From positions 3,156,759 to 3,220,758 of the forward strand of contig NW_024468911.1 of assembly GCF_011745365.1 (NCBI RefSeq): a DNA stretch of 64,000 nucleotides. The letters run 5' to 3'. The position numbers and the translations under genes are program-made. Below the pieces are notes generated by a model, which saw only the letters and a program-made list of their open reading frames with translations, did no database searches and was not told where the DNA came from. Source of the DNA: Cryphonectria parasitica EP155 (Eukaryota > Ascomycota > Sordariomycetes > Diaporthales > Cryphonectriaceae). Each line of letters opens with the position of its first letter. Within the stretch, counting starts at the first letter, position 1. Below are positions 12,876-23,500 of this stretch, in pieces.

Positions 12876-13206
12876 AGACACTCTGAAAGCACCGCCAATG
12901 TGTTTTGATTTCTAACTCTTGCGCAGTGAGGTCTACAAGACGATCCCAGCAGATATCTTGACGGATCAGATCCGGTCAGACTACTACAAGGGATATCTTG
13001 AGGGGATCCTGATTGCCCTGAGCGAAGGATTAAACGTCATGGGTTGCTTTGCGTGGTCCTTTGTTGACAACCTGGAGTGGGCAGACGGCTTCATGGTTAA
13101 GTTTGGTTTGCAGAGGGTGGACTTCGACAGCCCTGGGCTGGAGAGGAGCTATAAGGCCAGTTTCTTCCAGTATGTGGATGTCTACAAGAAATATGTAGAG
13201 CAGTGA
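11118..13206 (+). CDS. Secreted GH1 beta-glucosidase
   Basis: Glycoside hydrolase family 1 enzyme, expected to release glucose (or a related sugar) from beta-glycosides outside the cell. Exons are 11118-11238, 11296-11570, 11646-11712, 11820-12795 and 12927-13206, giving 572 residues. The start ATG 11118 gives a signal peptide (MSRLLLPVLLGSYAAAQS). A Ser/Thr/Val/Pro-rich N-terminal region of about 100 residues comes before the catalytic barrel (WSFPKDFMLGVAGAAFQVEG). The acid/base is Glu at about 258 (FTVNEP). The nucleophile is Glu at about 473 in IVVSEFGFAEPF, a variant of the usual TENG motif. Several N-glycosylation sites (NxS/T) and paired Cys fit secretion. Most fungal GH1 enzymes are cytosolic, so the signal peptide is notable. 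The fourth intron contains a long CT repeat. Confidence 0.92.
12824..12870 (+). repeat. CT dinucleotide microsatellite in a GH1 intron
   Basis: About 23 CT units run uninterrupted inside the fourth intron of the beta-glucosidase gene, upstream of its acceptor. It acts as an extreme polypyrimidine tract and is likely length-variable between strains. Confidence 0.95.
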
Positions 13207-13253
13207 GGGTAGCTAGAGTGCATCGCTGGTATAATAAGGACTTATTAGCCACA

Positions 13254-13289
<36 letters not shown>

Positions 13290-13800
13290 TGTGCAAGAGT
13301 TATTGTGTTCGATCAGGCATCTCAAGTGACAAGAATAAGTGGGTAGTTTCAGTCCTAGGTGGTGATAATAATCGAGCAGTGCCAAGGTAAATCAAGGGTA
13401 TGAAGATCCTATGTTTACATTGATGTAATAAAGCCATTAGTCAATCCTCGTTCCAATTGTGACTTTTCAAACCCAAAGACTCTCGAGACAACAGAGAAAG
13501 AGTGTTGAGTTGAGTTGAGTGGGAAGGGAAAGTTGGTGTTCGGGGGGTAACTAAGTACTCTAAATACAGTGGTGATCCTTTTGCGGGGGCGGGGGACTCA
13601 ATCAATTAATCCAAGTACTTTATGCTGCACCTTCCCAAAACGCGGCCTACCACAGAAGTCAAAGACGCGCTGGGCACACTGCACCAGTATCGCCCTCCCC
13701 ACTCGCCCGCGCCGTTGCCCGTGCATTTGTTCAGTCCAATCATCCTGGTTCACGAGCGCGTCACGACGCGATCCATGTTGCGAAACAAGCCATCGCCACC
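13207..13800. other. Intergenic: GH1 3' flank and regulator promoter
   Basis: 594 bases. It includes the AT palindrome at 13250-13293, a GTTGAGTTGAGTTGAGTGG direct repeat near 13507, and the leader before a well-placed GCCACCATG at 13801. Confidence 0.5.
13250..13293. terminator. Perfect 44-bp palindrome 3' of the GH1 gene
   Basis: CACATTC, then fifteen AT units, then GAATGTG: a perfect inverted repeat starting 44 bases after the GH1 stop codon. It would form a cruciform in DNA or a hairpin in the transcript. A role in 3'-end formation is inferred only from position. Confidence 0.5.
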
Positions 13801-16800
13801 ATGCGGCGTGACAAGGAGGCGGCCGTGAGAGCGGCATCCCACCAACGCACGTTGCCGCGGTCACAACAGCAGCAAGCAATGGACGACTTCCTCCTCGATA
13901 CACCTAGGTCGACCTACGCTTGCAACTCCGTCGAGGATCTCAAGGAACAGCTCGCGAATCTGCGCCTGGCCAAGGTCACCGAGTCCAGGGCCGAGCACAT
14001 CTCTGCAACCTTCGAGTTCCCATCCAGCGCCGCCTTCAGTATACCTGAGACGGAGGATGACGCTTCTGCCGCCGCCTCCGCCGCCAGTCCGGTTCGCGAT
14101 GGCCCTGACGCTGCTGTGCCTGGGACCGCCGTCGGCAGCAGAGCCAACTATGCGACACGCGAGATCAGAGCCCACGATGTGCTTGTAAACCAGCCCGCCG
14201 ACGACCCAGCGCTCCAGAAGGCTGTCGCGAGGCATGTCATCGCGTCACTTGGAGGGATGGACAACAGCTCTTGGGCGGTTTGTTCGGTCTCCAGGGGTGC
14301 CGCGGGCTGGAGCTTCCACTATCTCTGCAGGGGCTCTACGCGGGCATGGCAGCGCCAGGCCTCCAAAGATGCTGCCAAGGTGCTTGTGGGGGAGTCCAGT
14401 GGGAAGGACGGTCAGGACCCCGTGAACCTGGGTAAGACCTCGTCCATATTTGCTTGTGCAGTTGACACTGTTTTCTTCTTCGTTTTCTTTCTGTATACTG
14501 ATCGTCAAGTGTAAATTCAGCTCGTCCTGCCTTCGACTGTCGTGGTTCAGTCACCATAGCCTTTGTCAAGAACAGCCGTCTGATCACCGTGAAACTCGAG
14601 CATACCCCCTTCCACAAGACCGTGGCGGACCTCGCGGAGCTGTATAAACCTCCTCCACCACCCGCAGGAATAGAGCCAAGGCGCAGGGAGGGAGGGCGCA
14701 AGAAGAGAAAGAGCCAAGCCGTCGAGGGCGCTACGAATGAAGAGAGTCCAAAGAAGAAACGGAAGAAGAAGAGCGAAAATCCAGAAGGCACGAATGCCGA
14801 AGGCACGAATGCTGAAGGCACACAGACACCAAAACCCAAAAGACCACAGTCAGCGAGAGCGAGCATTACTGCCGCTGGCGGTGGAGAGGCGCAAGGGCAT
14901 GACCAGCAGCAGCTTACGCTACTCAATCTGTCCCCAGGCGAGATGGCTCGCCGTCGTGACGAGGCTACGAAGAAATTGAGCGACAACGGTGTTGACCCCA
15001 GTACACTCTCAACTGAGCAATTTGAGATCTTCGCGAACCAGTCGCCCGAGCTCCAGAACGAGTCCCTGGCCATGTTGATCAGGTATGGTGCCGAACGACT
15101 GAGGATTGTACACCCTGACAAGGACGATGCCTCATCGTCAAACGCCAACCCGGCAAACGGGGCCGCTTCTGATAGCTCGGGGAAAAGGAAGAAGAAAAAG
15201 AAATACAATACAGATGGCACCGAGAGGGTCAGGAAGACACGGGGCAGCTGTCAGTCGTGCAGGACCAAGAAGAAGAAGGCAAGTCGGACCCGGGCCCTCG
15301 CGTTCGCCGTCTATGATCAAAATCTAACTCATCGTAGTGCTCCAAGGAGAAACCTGCATGTTCCCAGTGCCTCAAGTCAGGTCTATCTTGTCACTACCCA
15401 CCACAGCAGAGTCAAGCGCCATTCAAGTCGGCCGCCGTGGCCCACGACGAACCTGATGATCCCAATGCAGAGGTTTCTGCAGAGATCTCTGCAGAAATTG
15501 TTGCAGAGGCTTCAGCGCCAGCACCTGCCCCGGCACAAGTGACAGGATCTGTTGTCGAACCAGCGGCTCCTGGAGCAGAAGAAGCCTCAGATCTGGGCTC
15601 GCCTGGCTTTACCAGCTCTTACGCCCCTGGGCCGGAAACACTGCCACAACCAGCGGATACCTCATCACACTACCAAGAAGCCTCTCATGACTTCTTCCAC
15701 CAACCTGGCACAAGCGGCCATTCATACTCGCAAGCCGTGCCGGATCAGATGTCGAACGGAATGGACTACTCGGCGTATCCTGCGGAAGCTCTGCAGCAGC
15801 ACGCTGGACCAGGCAGTATGACCTATCACCACCAGTCGCAGCAAGTGTCACAAACAGATCATCGAGACCTACTCGGCACAGCCCCTCCTCCAGCGCCAGC
15901 GCCAGCGCCTGGTCCACCTCCGGAGCCTACCCAGCCTGTGCAGTCTCCGATTCAACGGGCCCCTTCTACATCCTCGCCTTCTGGTGTACATCGCAGAATG
16001 ACACCCAGTTCAGTCCAATCACAGGCTGCCTTTCCAAGTTCTGCGTCTACGACTCATGGCTCCAGTTGGCCGATGGCAGCCTTCTCGGCAGGAACCGCGC
16101 AGACCTTCTCAGGCTCGCCGCCTAGAAAATCGACACCTGTCCAGGCCACAGCGGCTCCTCCTTCTGATAGACTACAACAGGACGAGCTTCGGACTGTTGC
16201 AATCTTGTCTCAGGCAGCTTTGCAGAAGGCTCAGCCTCCACCGGCCACACGTACCGTATCTCCGTTTCAAGTCCCAAAACAAGCTGCACGCCCGGCGGCC
16301 AGGGCCAAGTCGAGACAAGGCCAGAGACCTCAGAAGAGCCTGACAACAGCACCACCGTTGCAACACAATCCTGCGGCTCAGGTCCCTCCCTCTGCGAGCA
16401 CATCGGCCATGTCCAACTCAGCCAATGCGGCACACACCAACAATGTCCCAAATTACGATCAGTATTCTCGCTATACTACGGCGGATAACCAAGATGGCCA
16501 GGTAACCTCGCGCAGGGCTTATGATCTTTACCCTCTACAACAAAATGTCTCTAATAATAATGCATCCACTTCTTACTCGGGCTATGATGCGTACAACTCA
16601 CAGTCTCCTACGCCGACCACAACCGGCCTTGCGGCTCCCATGACCCAGACGATGACTTCGTCGTCCTCTGGAACGGCCACCGGCGCAAGCTCTGCGAACT
16701 GGCCCAAAGGCACGGCTCGGCGAGACAGCAACTCCTACGACAATAACAGTGTCGCGACGTCTACCAACTCGGCATATCACCTGCCCACCGCCCCAATCCA

Positions 16801-17236
16801 CCATCAAAAGCAGCAGCAGCAGCAGCAGCAGCCGCCGCTCCAGCTGTCCGCAGCGATGCAGTCATCGAACAAAAGGCCACAGTCGACTACGCGCAGCAGT
16901 CGGACCAAGGCTTCTGCGTCTTACAAAGCTCGCCAACAGGCCCAGCAGCCTCGAGAGCAACCACAGTCCTACGGCCACTACCCGTCCCAGTCACACAACG
17001 CCTCGAGCCAGCAGCAACAGCAACAGCAACAGCAACAACATGACTGGTCTGCATTCGGGTCCACAAACGACGCAAACCCCGGTTATGGATCGAGCTCACG
17101 AGGTTCTGCCAGCTATGGCCACTCGGGCTCGGGCAGCGTTCCTTATGGGCAGCAACGGGCCGCGGGCCACTCGGGCAATACCTACCAGGGCTTGGATCAA
17201 CATTTGTACGAGATGCTGAGGAACAACCAAGGGTAG
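13801..17236 (+). CDS. Large Zn2Cys6 transcription regulator
   Basis: Predicted nuclear DNA-binding regulator of 1,095 residues. Exons are 13801-14431, 14521-15278 and 15338-17236. The Zn2Cys6 cluster is complete: Cys 454, 457, 464, 471, 474 and 481, spaced x2-x6-x6-x2-x6. It lies mid-protein, after a basic stretch. The cluster is split after Cys 457-Arg-Thr-Lys4 by an intron at 15279-15337 with a GC donor (AAG|GCAAGT) and a TAG acceptor. Upstream, residues 140-245 hold Cys176, Cys217, His238 and His242 with W/F-rich strands, resembling a WRKY/GCM-type zinc module (inference). Residues about 385-425 (STLSTEQFEIFANQSPELQ, GAERLRIVHP) form a motif I recall from other fungal C6 regulators. The C-terminal 600 residues are Pro/Gln/Ser-rich with two polyQ runs. 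Start ATG 13801 has a good context; ATG 13879 (MDDFLLDTPR) is an alternative. Confidence 0.85.
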
Positions 17237-17300
17237 TAGGGAGGCTTTCAAGGCCTCGTCGACGACGAGTTCACACGACAAGTCTGGTTATGAATTATTA

Positions 17301-17307
<7 letters not shown>

Positions 17308-17336
<29 letters not shown>
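17308..17336 (+). repeat. Poly(T) run of 29 bases
   Basis: Uninterrupted T homopolymer 72 bases after the stop codon of the Zn2Cys6 regulator, preceded by TTATTATTA. Confidence 0.95.
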
Positions 17337-20030
17337 GGCATCTAGTCAGCAGTGAGCTTAACAGATCTCGCCAACTTGTTAGCCGGCGTTTTCGGTGTAT
17401 TTTAGGCGCAAGAAGTATTCAATTTTACGGCGCTCCAACCTTGATGGGACGATTTCTTTACGTGTAGCAATTACAAGACACCCCCCATTCTGTTGGGTTA
17501 TGAGTCGACGACAGGCATGAGAAGAGATATTGGCTGCATATCAGACACAACCCCAAGTCCTGCGAGCCAAAAGCCGGGGTTTCAAAATCACAGGGCTCAT
17601 CCAGGTCAGGAAGAGAAATAAACTCAGTCTACCAATCCTTTTTCTTCTTCTTTTCCAACTAGCAAGCCGTTGTTGTGCCGAGTTGGCGGTCTAGATGCGT
17701 CGGCGCCTGGACGAAGTTCTGGTTCTTCACCGATGCTTCCCCGCACAATTGAACCGCAACGCGTCATCCCTCATGGAACATGTCGGTAAGTAGGCGTGCC
17801 AGGTACGTAAGGCAATCCTCAGCGACGTCCGGCTGTTGAGGTTCTGTATCCATTGGCTCTTTTGCAGAGATGCTGTGCCAAGGTGCTTACATTTCGTAGG
17901 GCCGAGTCTGGAAAAATGTGGTCGTGACCACTTAGGAGGCATGGGGTTTGACAACAAACTTGGTGTAAAGTGAAATTCTTAATAAAAATAAAAAATAAAA
18001 AGAAATGCTGGTTGGATGGATATCTCGTTACCCAATGGCAAATCTACACATATACAAATCCTCATTCGAAATAATCCGAGACACATTCTTCTCCACGGGG
18101 GGCCGTACGTTCGAGGCGCAGGAGTCTTTCGACACTAGCAATTAAGACATACATCGCACTGAGCCAGTCGAATCCACAGGAAGACTCACAAAAGACATGT
18201 GCAGATGCTCGTCCTTCTCGGAAGCAAAGATGAGGGCTTTTTCACCGGTGCACCGAGTAGCCTAACAGTTCTCCCAGGGCGTGATCGTCGTGATCGGTTT
18301 TTTTTTTTTTTTTTTGCTTTCCACCCAATAAGAAGATCAAGAGCGAACTTTCTGGAATTGGCGGTCTCGACACAAGAGAGTCAGAGAGATAACCCAGCCA
18401 TCTATAAATAAGCGCTCTCAAACTCATGTGAGCTGGCGGGTAACGAACCCAGCCATTGGCGGGGGACACGGGAGCAGTATCAAATTGTTTCATTGGTGTG
18501 ATGTCTCACATCTCTCATCCTCAGCAAAAAAAGTCCACTCGCTTGTCGCATGGTCAAAGAAGAAAAAAGGAAAATAAATGGAGATTTGGTGAGCGACCAA
18601 CAAGCCCCCAGCCCGGGCCCCCCCCCCCTTCCTCCTCCTCCTCCTCCTCCCATCGCCCGTCTTCTCTCCTTGTTTTCTTTTGTTTTCCCCCCTCCCAAAA
18701 AATTTAGTAACCGCCGGAGACGGAACACCGGGGGGCCAGCCGCGTCAATTCCCGCCCCCCCCCCCCGGGCGCACCACCACCGTCCCAAAGATGTGGGGCC
18801 TCCTCTCCCCGGCCGTGTGAGAAAGGACCGGACAGTCTTTTCGATGGGCTGGGAAATGACTTGAAGGGCCTGGATAAGATTCGAGCCGGCGCCTTTCGAC
18901 CAACTTTCTTGGCGTTGGGGAGGGATGGCAGCTTGCCGAGCAAATTGGGGGGGGGGGGGGGGGAAACCTTTCCTTGCTCGATTTCTATCTACTAATAATG
19001 CCTAGTAGTCGCCAGCAGGGGGAGGGGGGGAGGCTGCTCAGTCAGTCTTGTTGAGAAGAAAGCCGAGGGTTGTGATGGATGGGCTCACATGTTGTGCAGA
19101 GGAACGTTGTGCAGGGGGAAGAGCAGGTTTGGCGAAAGTATCGCTACTATGGGATGATGCCCCGTGTTGTACATTTCGGTGTAAAGGAAAGAGAGATAAA
19201 AAGACAAACCGCACGTGGGCGCTGATCTCTTCTTTTTGGGATCTTTTGAAGCACACCGACTATTCTCTAGGTGGAAGAAGAGGGGGGGGGGTTGGTGAAC
19301 CCCTCCACTTCCTTTCCTTTTCCCTTTTTTTTTATTTTTTTTTATGTTTTTTTGCGCTCTCCCCTACCCTGGCCATGGCGATCTTGGTGATCCATATTGC
19401 TGGGCCACCTGACGAGCTTGCCGCTGGGCACGTACGCGCCGGACCCAATTACAACCCGGCCATATGTGGTGAACCATAAGGAACAGTAAGAAATGTGGTG
19501 GTGGGTTATTATTCTTCTTCTTTTTGCCTATCGTACATGTAACAACATAGGCGGGGGAGCGGGACCCTTGGTGCGTTGGATGCGTGCCGTCGAGGTTTGG
19601 GATGCCACATTTTACCTCAAGATCTACCGTAGCATTGGCGAAGAGGGACAAGAGCAGCCGCACTTTTTTTTTCTTCCTTTTTTCCCCGCCTCTCTCTCCT
19701 CTTCTTTGGACAACCATAGTATGCTACATACTTCGTGTTGAAAAGGTGGGATGTGTGTGAGTGAGGTGTGGATGGATGGAGAAGGAGAGAGACAAAAGAG
19801 AGGGTGTGAGCAAGTGAGCCTCATACGATACTAGGGTGGCGAAAGAGAAGCAGGTTAGTAGTAAACAAATGCTGGGCTACATACAGTAAGACAAGTCCTC
19901 GTAAACCAAGAGGCGCTAATGCCACTCGGGATGGATCTGTTCTTGCATGTTTTCCCCGCCTTCTCTCTTTTCCCATGGCATTGCACCATGTGTTTCTTGG
20001 CCCAGTGGTTTCTCTCTTCTTCTTCTTCCC

Positions 20031-20090
20031 CATGCATGTGCATGCATGCATGCATATATAGTACATAAGTGCGTGCATGCATGCATGCAT
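20031..20090. repeat. Paired ATGC tetranucleotide repeats
   Basis: Two blocks of self-complementary GCAT/ATGC repeats (about 20031-20054 and 20074-20090) flank ATATATAGTACATAAGTG. The blocks are palindromic and mutually complementary, so they could form a hairpin. Confidence 0.85.
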
Positions 20091-20525
20091 CCCATTCTTT
20101 CCTTCGAAATAGTTTACTTAACGTATGCGTGGGGTCTAAAGGTAGAAAAAGATGGCGACATATGTGGAGGCGCCGTCTTTGCCGGTGAAGAATGGTAGGG
20201 CAGTCCATGATGACCACACTCGTCTCGATATTCGCCTCCCTCGGGTGCACTTCACATGAGACCAGATGCGAGAACCCATTCGATCAATGGGGTTAAAACT
20301 GCCACACCCTGCTACAGGTGGTGTGAGGTGGTGTTCGCCCATGTATACTGTGCTGTACTATACTATGATCAGCGGCTGGTCAAGCACAAGACACAGCAAC
20401 CGACTTGCCTAAACAGTCCAGGTTCGTCTGTTCTCTGGCTTGAACCAAGAAGGGCCCATGCTTCCTATCTGATAGGAGCCACTGTTGATTTAGACTGATA
20501 TCAAAACCTCGAAAGATGTCGTGCC

Positions 20526-20537
20526 TGTGCGCGCGCG

Positions 20538-20565
<28 letters not shown>
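20526..20565. repeat. Alternating purine-pyrimidine tract (GC/GT)n
   Basis: GTGCGCGCGCGTATGTGTGT continues as GT units to about 20565, an uninterrupted alternation of about 40 bases, the classic composition of Z-DNA-forming DNA. Confidence 0.9.
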
Positions 20566-20568
<3 letters not shown>

Positions 20569-23500
20569 GGCTATGTTAGCAGAGTCGGTGTTATTTTGCG
20601 GAATGTGGTACTACTCTCAAGAGACACCCAAGCACGGTGCATATCGGTCTGTTGTTGTCTCTGATCTTGGGGGGTAAAAACTGAGACACCCGAACAAGAG
20701 GTAAAGTCACTTAGGTCACCACACCCCGCCCTTCAGCGTCGGGGGAAACGAGGACGCCATACAGAGGACGCCATCGGCTTCCACAAGGTCAATGAATTTT
20801 CGCGATCCTGTGTAGAGAAGCAAGATAACGAAGGCCAGGTGCACAGAACATTCAAAGCGACTCTCTCTTGCCAGTAGCCCCCCAGATAGACCAGATAACA
20901 AGAAGCTTTCACCGGGCGTTTTCGATGACAAGGTTGTTCCCTGGCGGCAGCTTGAGTTTGATTGAGGGAGTGTAGAGCTTCTTTTCCCTTGCATGGCCCC
21001 CTTTGCCACTCAAGCTGATCACACAAGTACTATGGTAATATAGTATGGGAATTAATTAGGGTACAGGCCCCCCTAAACTTACCCCTCTCAAAAGGCTCAA
21101 GGAAAACAACGAGGTTTTCGGCGGATTAAGTGTCAAGTCCCTCCATCTCGAGATTGCAGCAATTTACAGCTCATGGCATCGTCTCTCGGTAGGGGTCCGT
21201 TCCGGGGGCTGAACTCGAGAGCGAGGTGGAGTTAGTTTGTCCGGCGGGGGGGGGGGGGCGGCTTTGTGGCTTGCCCTTCTTCGCAAGCCCTTGCTCCGGA
21301 GATTCGTGTGCTAAAAGTAAACAAAACAAAAAAAAGTTTAAAACCAAAACAGCGAATACTCTTTTGGAACTGTATGGGGCCCCCGTCTCGTTCCGTACAC
21401 ACATATAAGACAGACATACGGGCCGCCCGGCAGTTGCGGCAATACCGAGCGATGTCTGCGCACCAGCCTTGCCAGGCCTTCGTCCGGGGTCTTCAGGCCG
21501 TCCCGTGGTATTTGATGGCGCCCTCCCGTGCCGTCTGTGCTTGCTCGTAGGTATGTTTATTTCATTCATGTCTGGGATCATCATGATGATGAATAATGAC
21601 TCTTGGTACGCCCCGAGAGAGAGAGAGAGAGAGAGCCCCCATGATGGGTTGGTGAGCCTGAAAATTCATTCCAACGGTACCGAGGGACCTGTCAAAGAGA
21701 GAGAGGTCTTTTTGTCAAGTTGTGATGGTTGGAGAGCCGAATGGGTTACGGGTTTAAGACACAACCCCGTGGCCGGCACGCACTGTCAACAGTGAGCAAA
21801 AGCTCGAGCTCCCGCCGATACGAGAGAGGCGCCTGGAAAAACGAGAGTGGACCACTTGGCGTGCTCATGGGTTTTGTTGTGGCGACGTGCAAATGGCAAC
21901 CTTGTCGCTCACTCACTCACGCACGTGAAGTGGTTGCGGGCGCGTGCAAGGCGCCACAACAACCTGTGAGCTGGAACCAACGCGCAGGTAACGTGATGTT
22001 GTCCTGGTGCACCCAAACAATCACATACATACGGGAAGATCACTTCGTCTCGCCTCGCAGCACATCCTCATCGTCTTCCCCGCCCCAAACCAGATGTATC
22101 AAATGTCTGAGAGGTCAATTGAGCCCCTTCATTTTATTTACCGAGATGCTCGCAGGGAAGAGAGAGAATGTCGATCACCAGTCACAAACGACAAGCTGGC
22201 AAAAGTGGCTGTGGTGTGGGTGTGTGGTGTGGGTGTGGGGTGTGGCCCGAGTCCGTGAGCGCCGCAGCAGCAACCTCAACCTCAACATGAGATTGGAACC
22301 CACCGACAGGCTTTGGTGGTGCAGAGGGCCAGGGCCCTGTCATATCATCAATTGTACTTGTACGATATAGCATAGCACTATGGAAGGTCCGGGCGTGGGG
22401 GGAAAAAGAGAGAAGGTGCTGTGGGTCTCCTTTTCTCTCTCTCTCTTTCTCTATTGTAACCCTGAGGCAACGCGTCCTCTTGTGACCCACCGTTCTTTGC
22501 CTTTCCACCCGGGCATCCACATGCAAAGGACAGGGGAGAGGGGGGGGGCTCTTGGAGGATCGTTTGTACTGTATGCAGATGGTGACGACATCACCAAGGG
22601 CCAGGGACAGGGTCAGGGATCCGAACTGTGTAGATTGCAACCTCGTGTGCTTTCCTCTCTTGACTTTTCTGCTTCTGTTCTCCTTTCTGTTTTCTTCCTC
22701 TGTCTCTCAATGGCTGCGCATCATCTTCAGAGTCGATTCGATCATGTTCAATTGATCAACTAGATTAAATGCGTAACACACATTTTTCAGAGTAAGGGAC
22801 CTGCAAGGAAGGCCAGGAAGGAAGTGCAGGAAGGAACTTGACGCAAAAAAGGGGAGGAGGAGGGAGTGTGGGAGCACCGAGCAGCCCGAAAATAAATTGA
22901 AATGGTCCAAGGTGTATTATCAACACGAAGCTCACTCAGACGGGCCTTTTGTTGTTGACGGGATGAGATCTTCCAATCAGAGTGCTTCCCGCTACTCCCT
23001 CTTCTTTTCTTTCTCTTTGCTGTCTTCTCCCAGGTGGAGGGGCTGGAGCAGTTCACTCCTACCAGGACAGTACCGATTGACTGCGTGTGCTTCCTTTCCG
23101 TCCTAGTAAGTAACCCTTCAGTAGTGGCAGTGGCAGAGCAGTGCTATACTATGGTAGTGGCTTCAGGGCAGCTGGCCTGTTAGCTGTCGGGCTGTCCCTG
23201 CTTGCTGTGCCGACGAGCCGACTGCGAAAACGCTAATGGGGGTACGGTTGATTGTATGGTGGTAGGTGGTGCACGCTGTATCTTGCCGGGTGTCGAGGGA
23301 TTCCACTGCATCACAGACACACACAACAGACACACAAGAATCTATGCTGATCTCTGAATTTATCCTGCGTATTTACACAGGTAGTGTAAAAGACGCCAGT
23401 TGAGCCAAGATTCTATATATACATATATATATTATACTGCTACTACTAAACTATAGTAGGTATATATTGAACTATGAGTTCAATGAATACTTCATATTCG

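Noticed and set aside
20031..20090. CRISPR-like or regulatory array of ATGC repeats
   Set aside because: Units are simple tetranucleotides without spacers.
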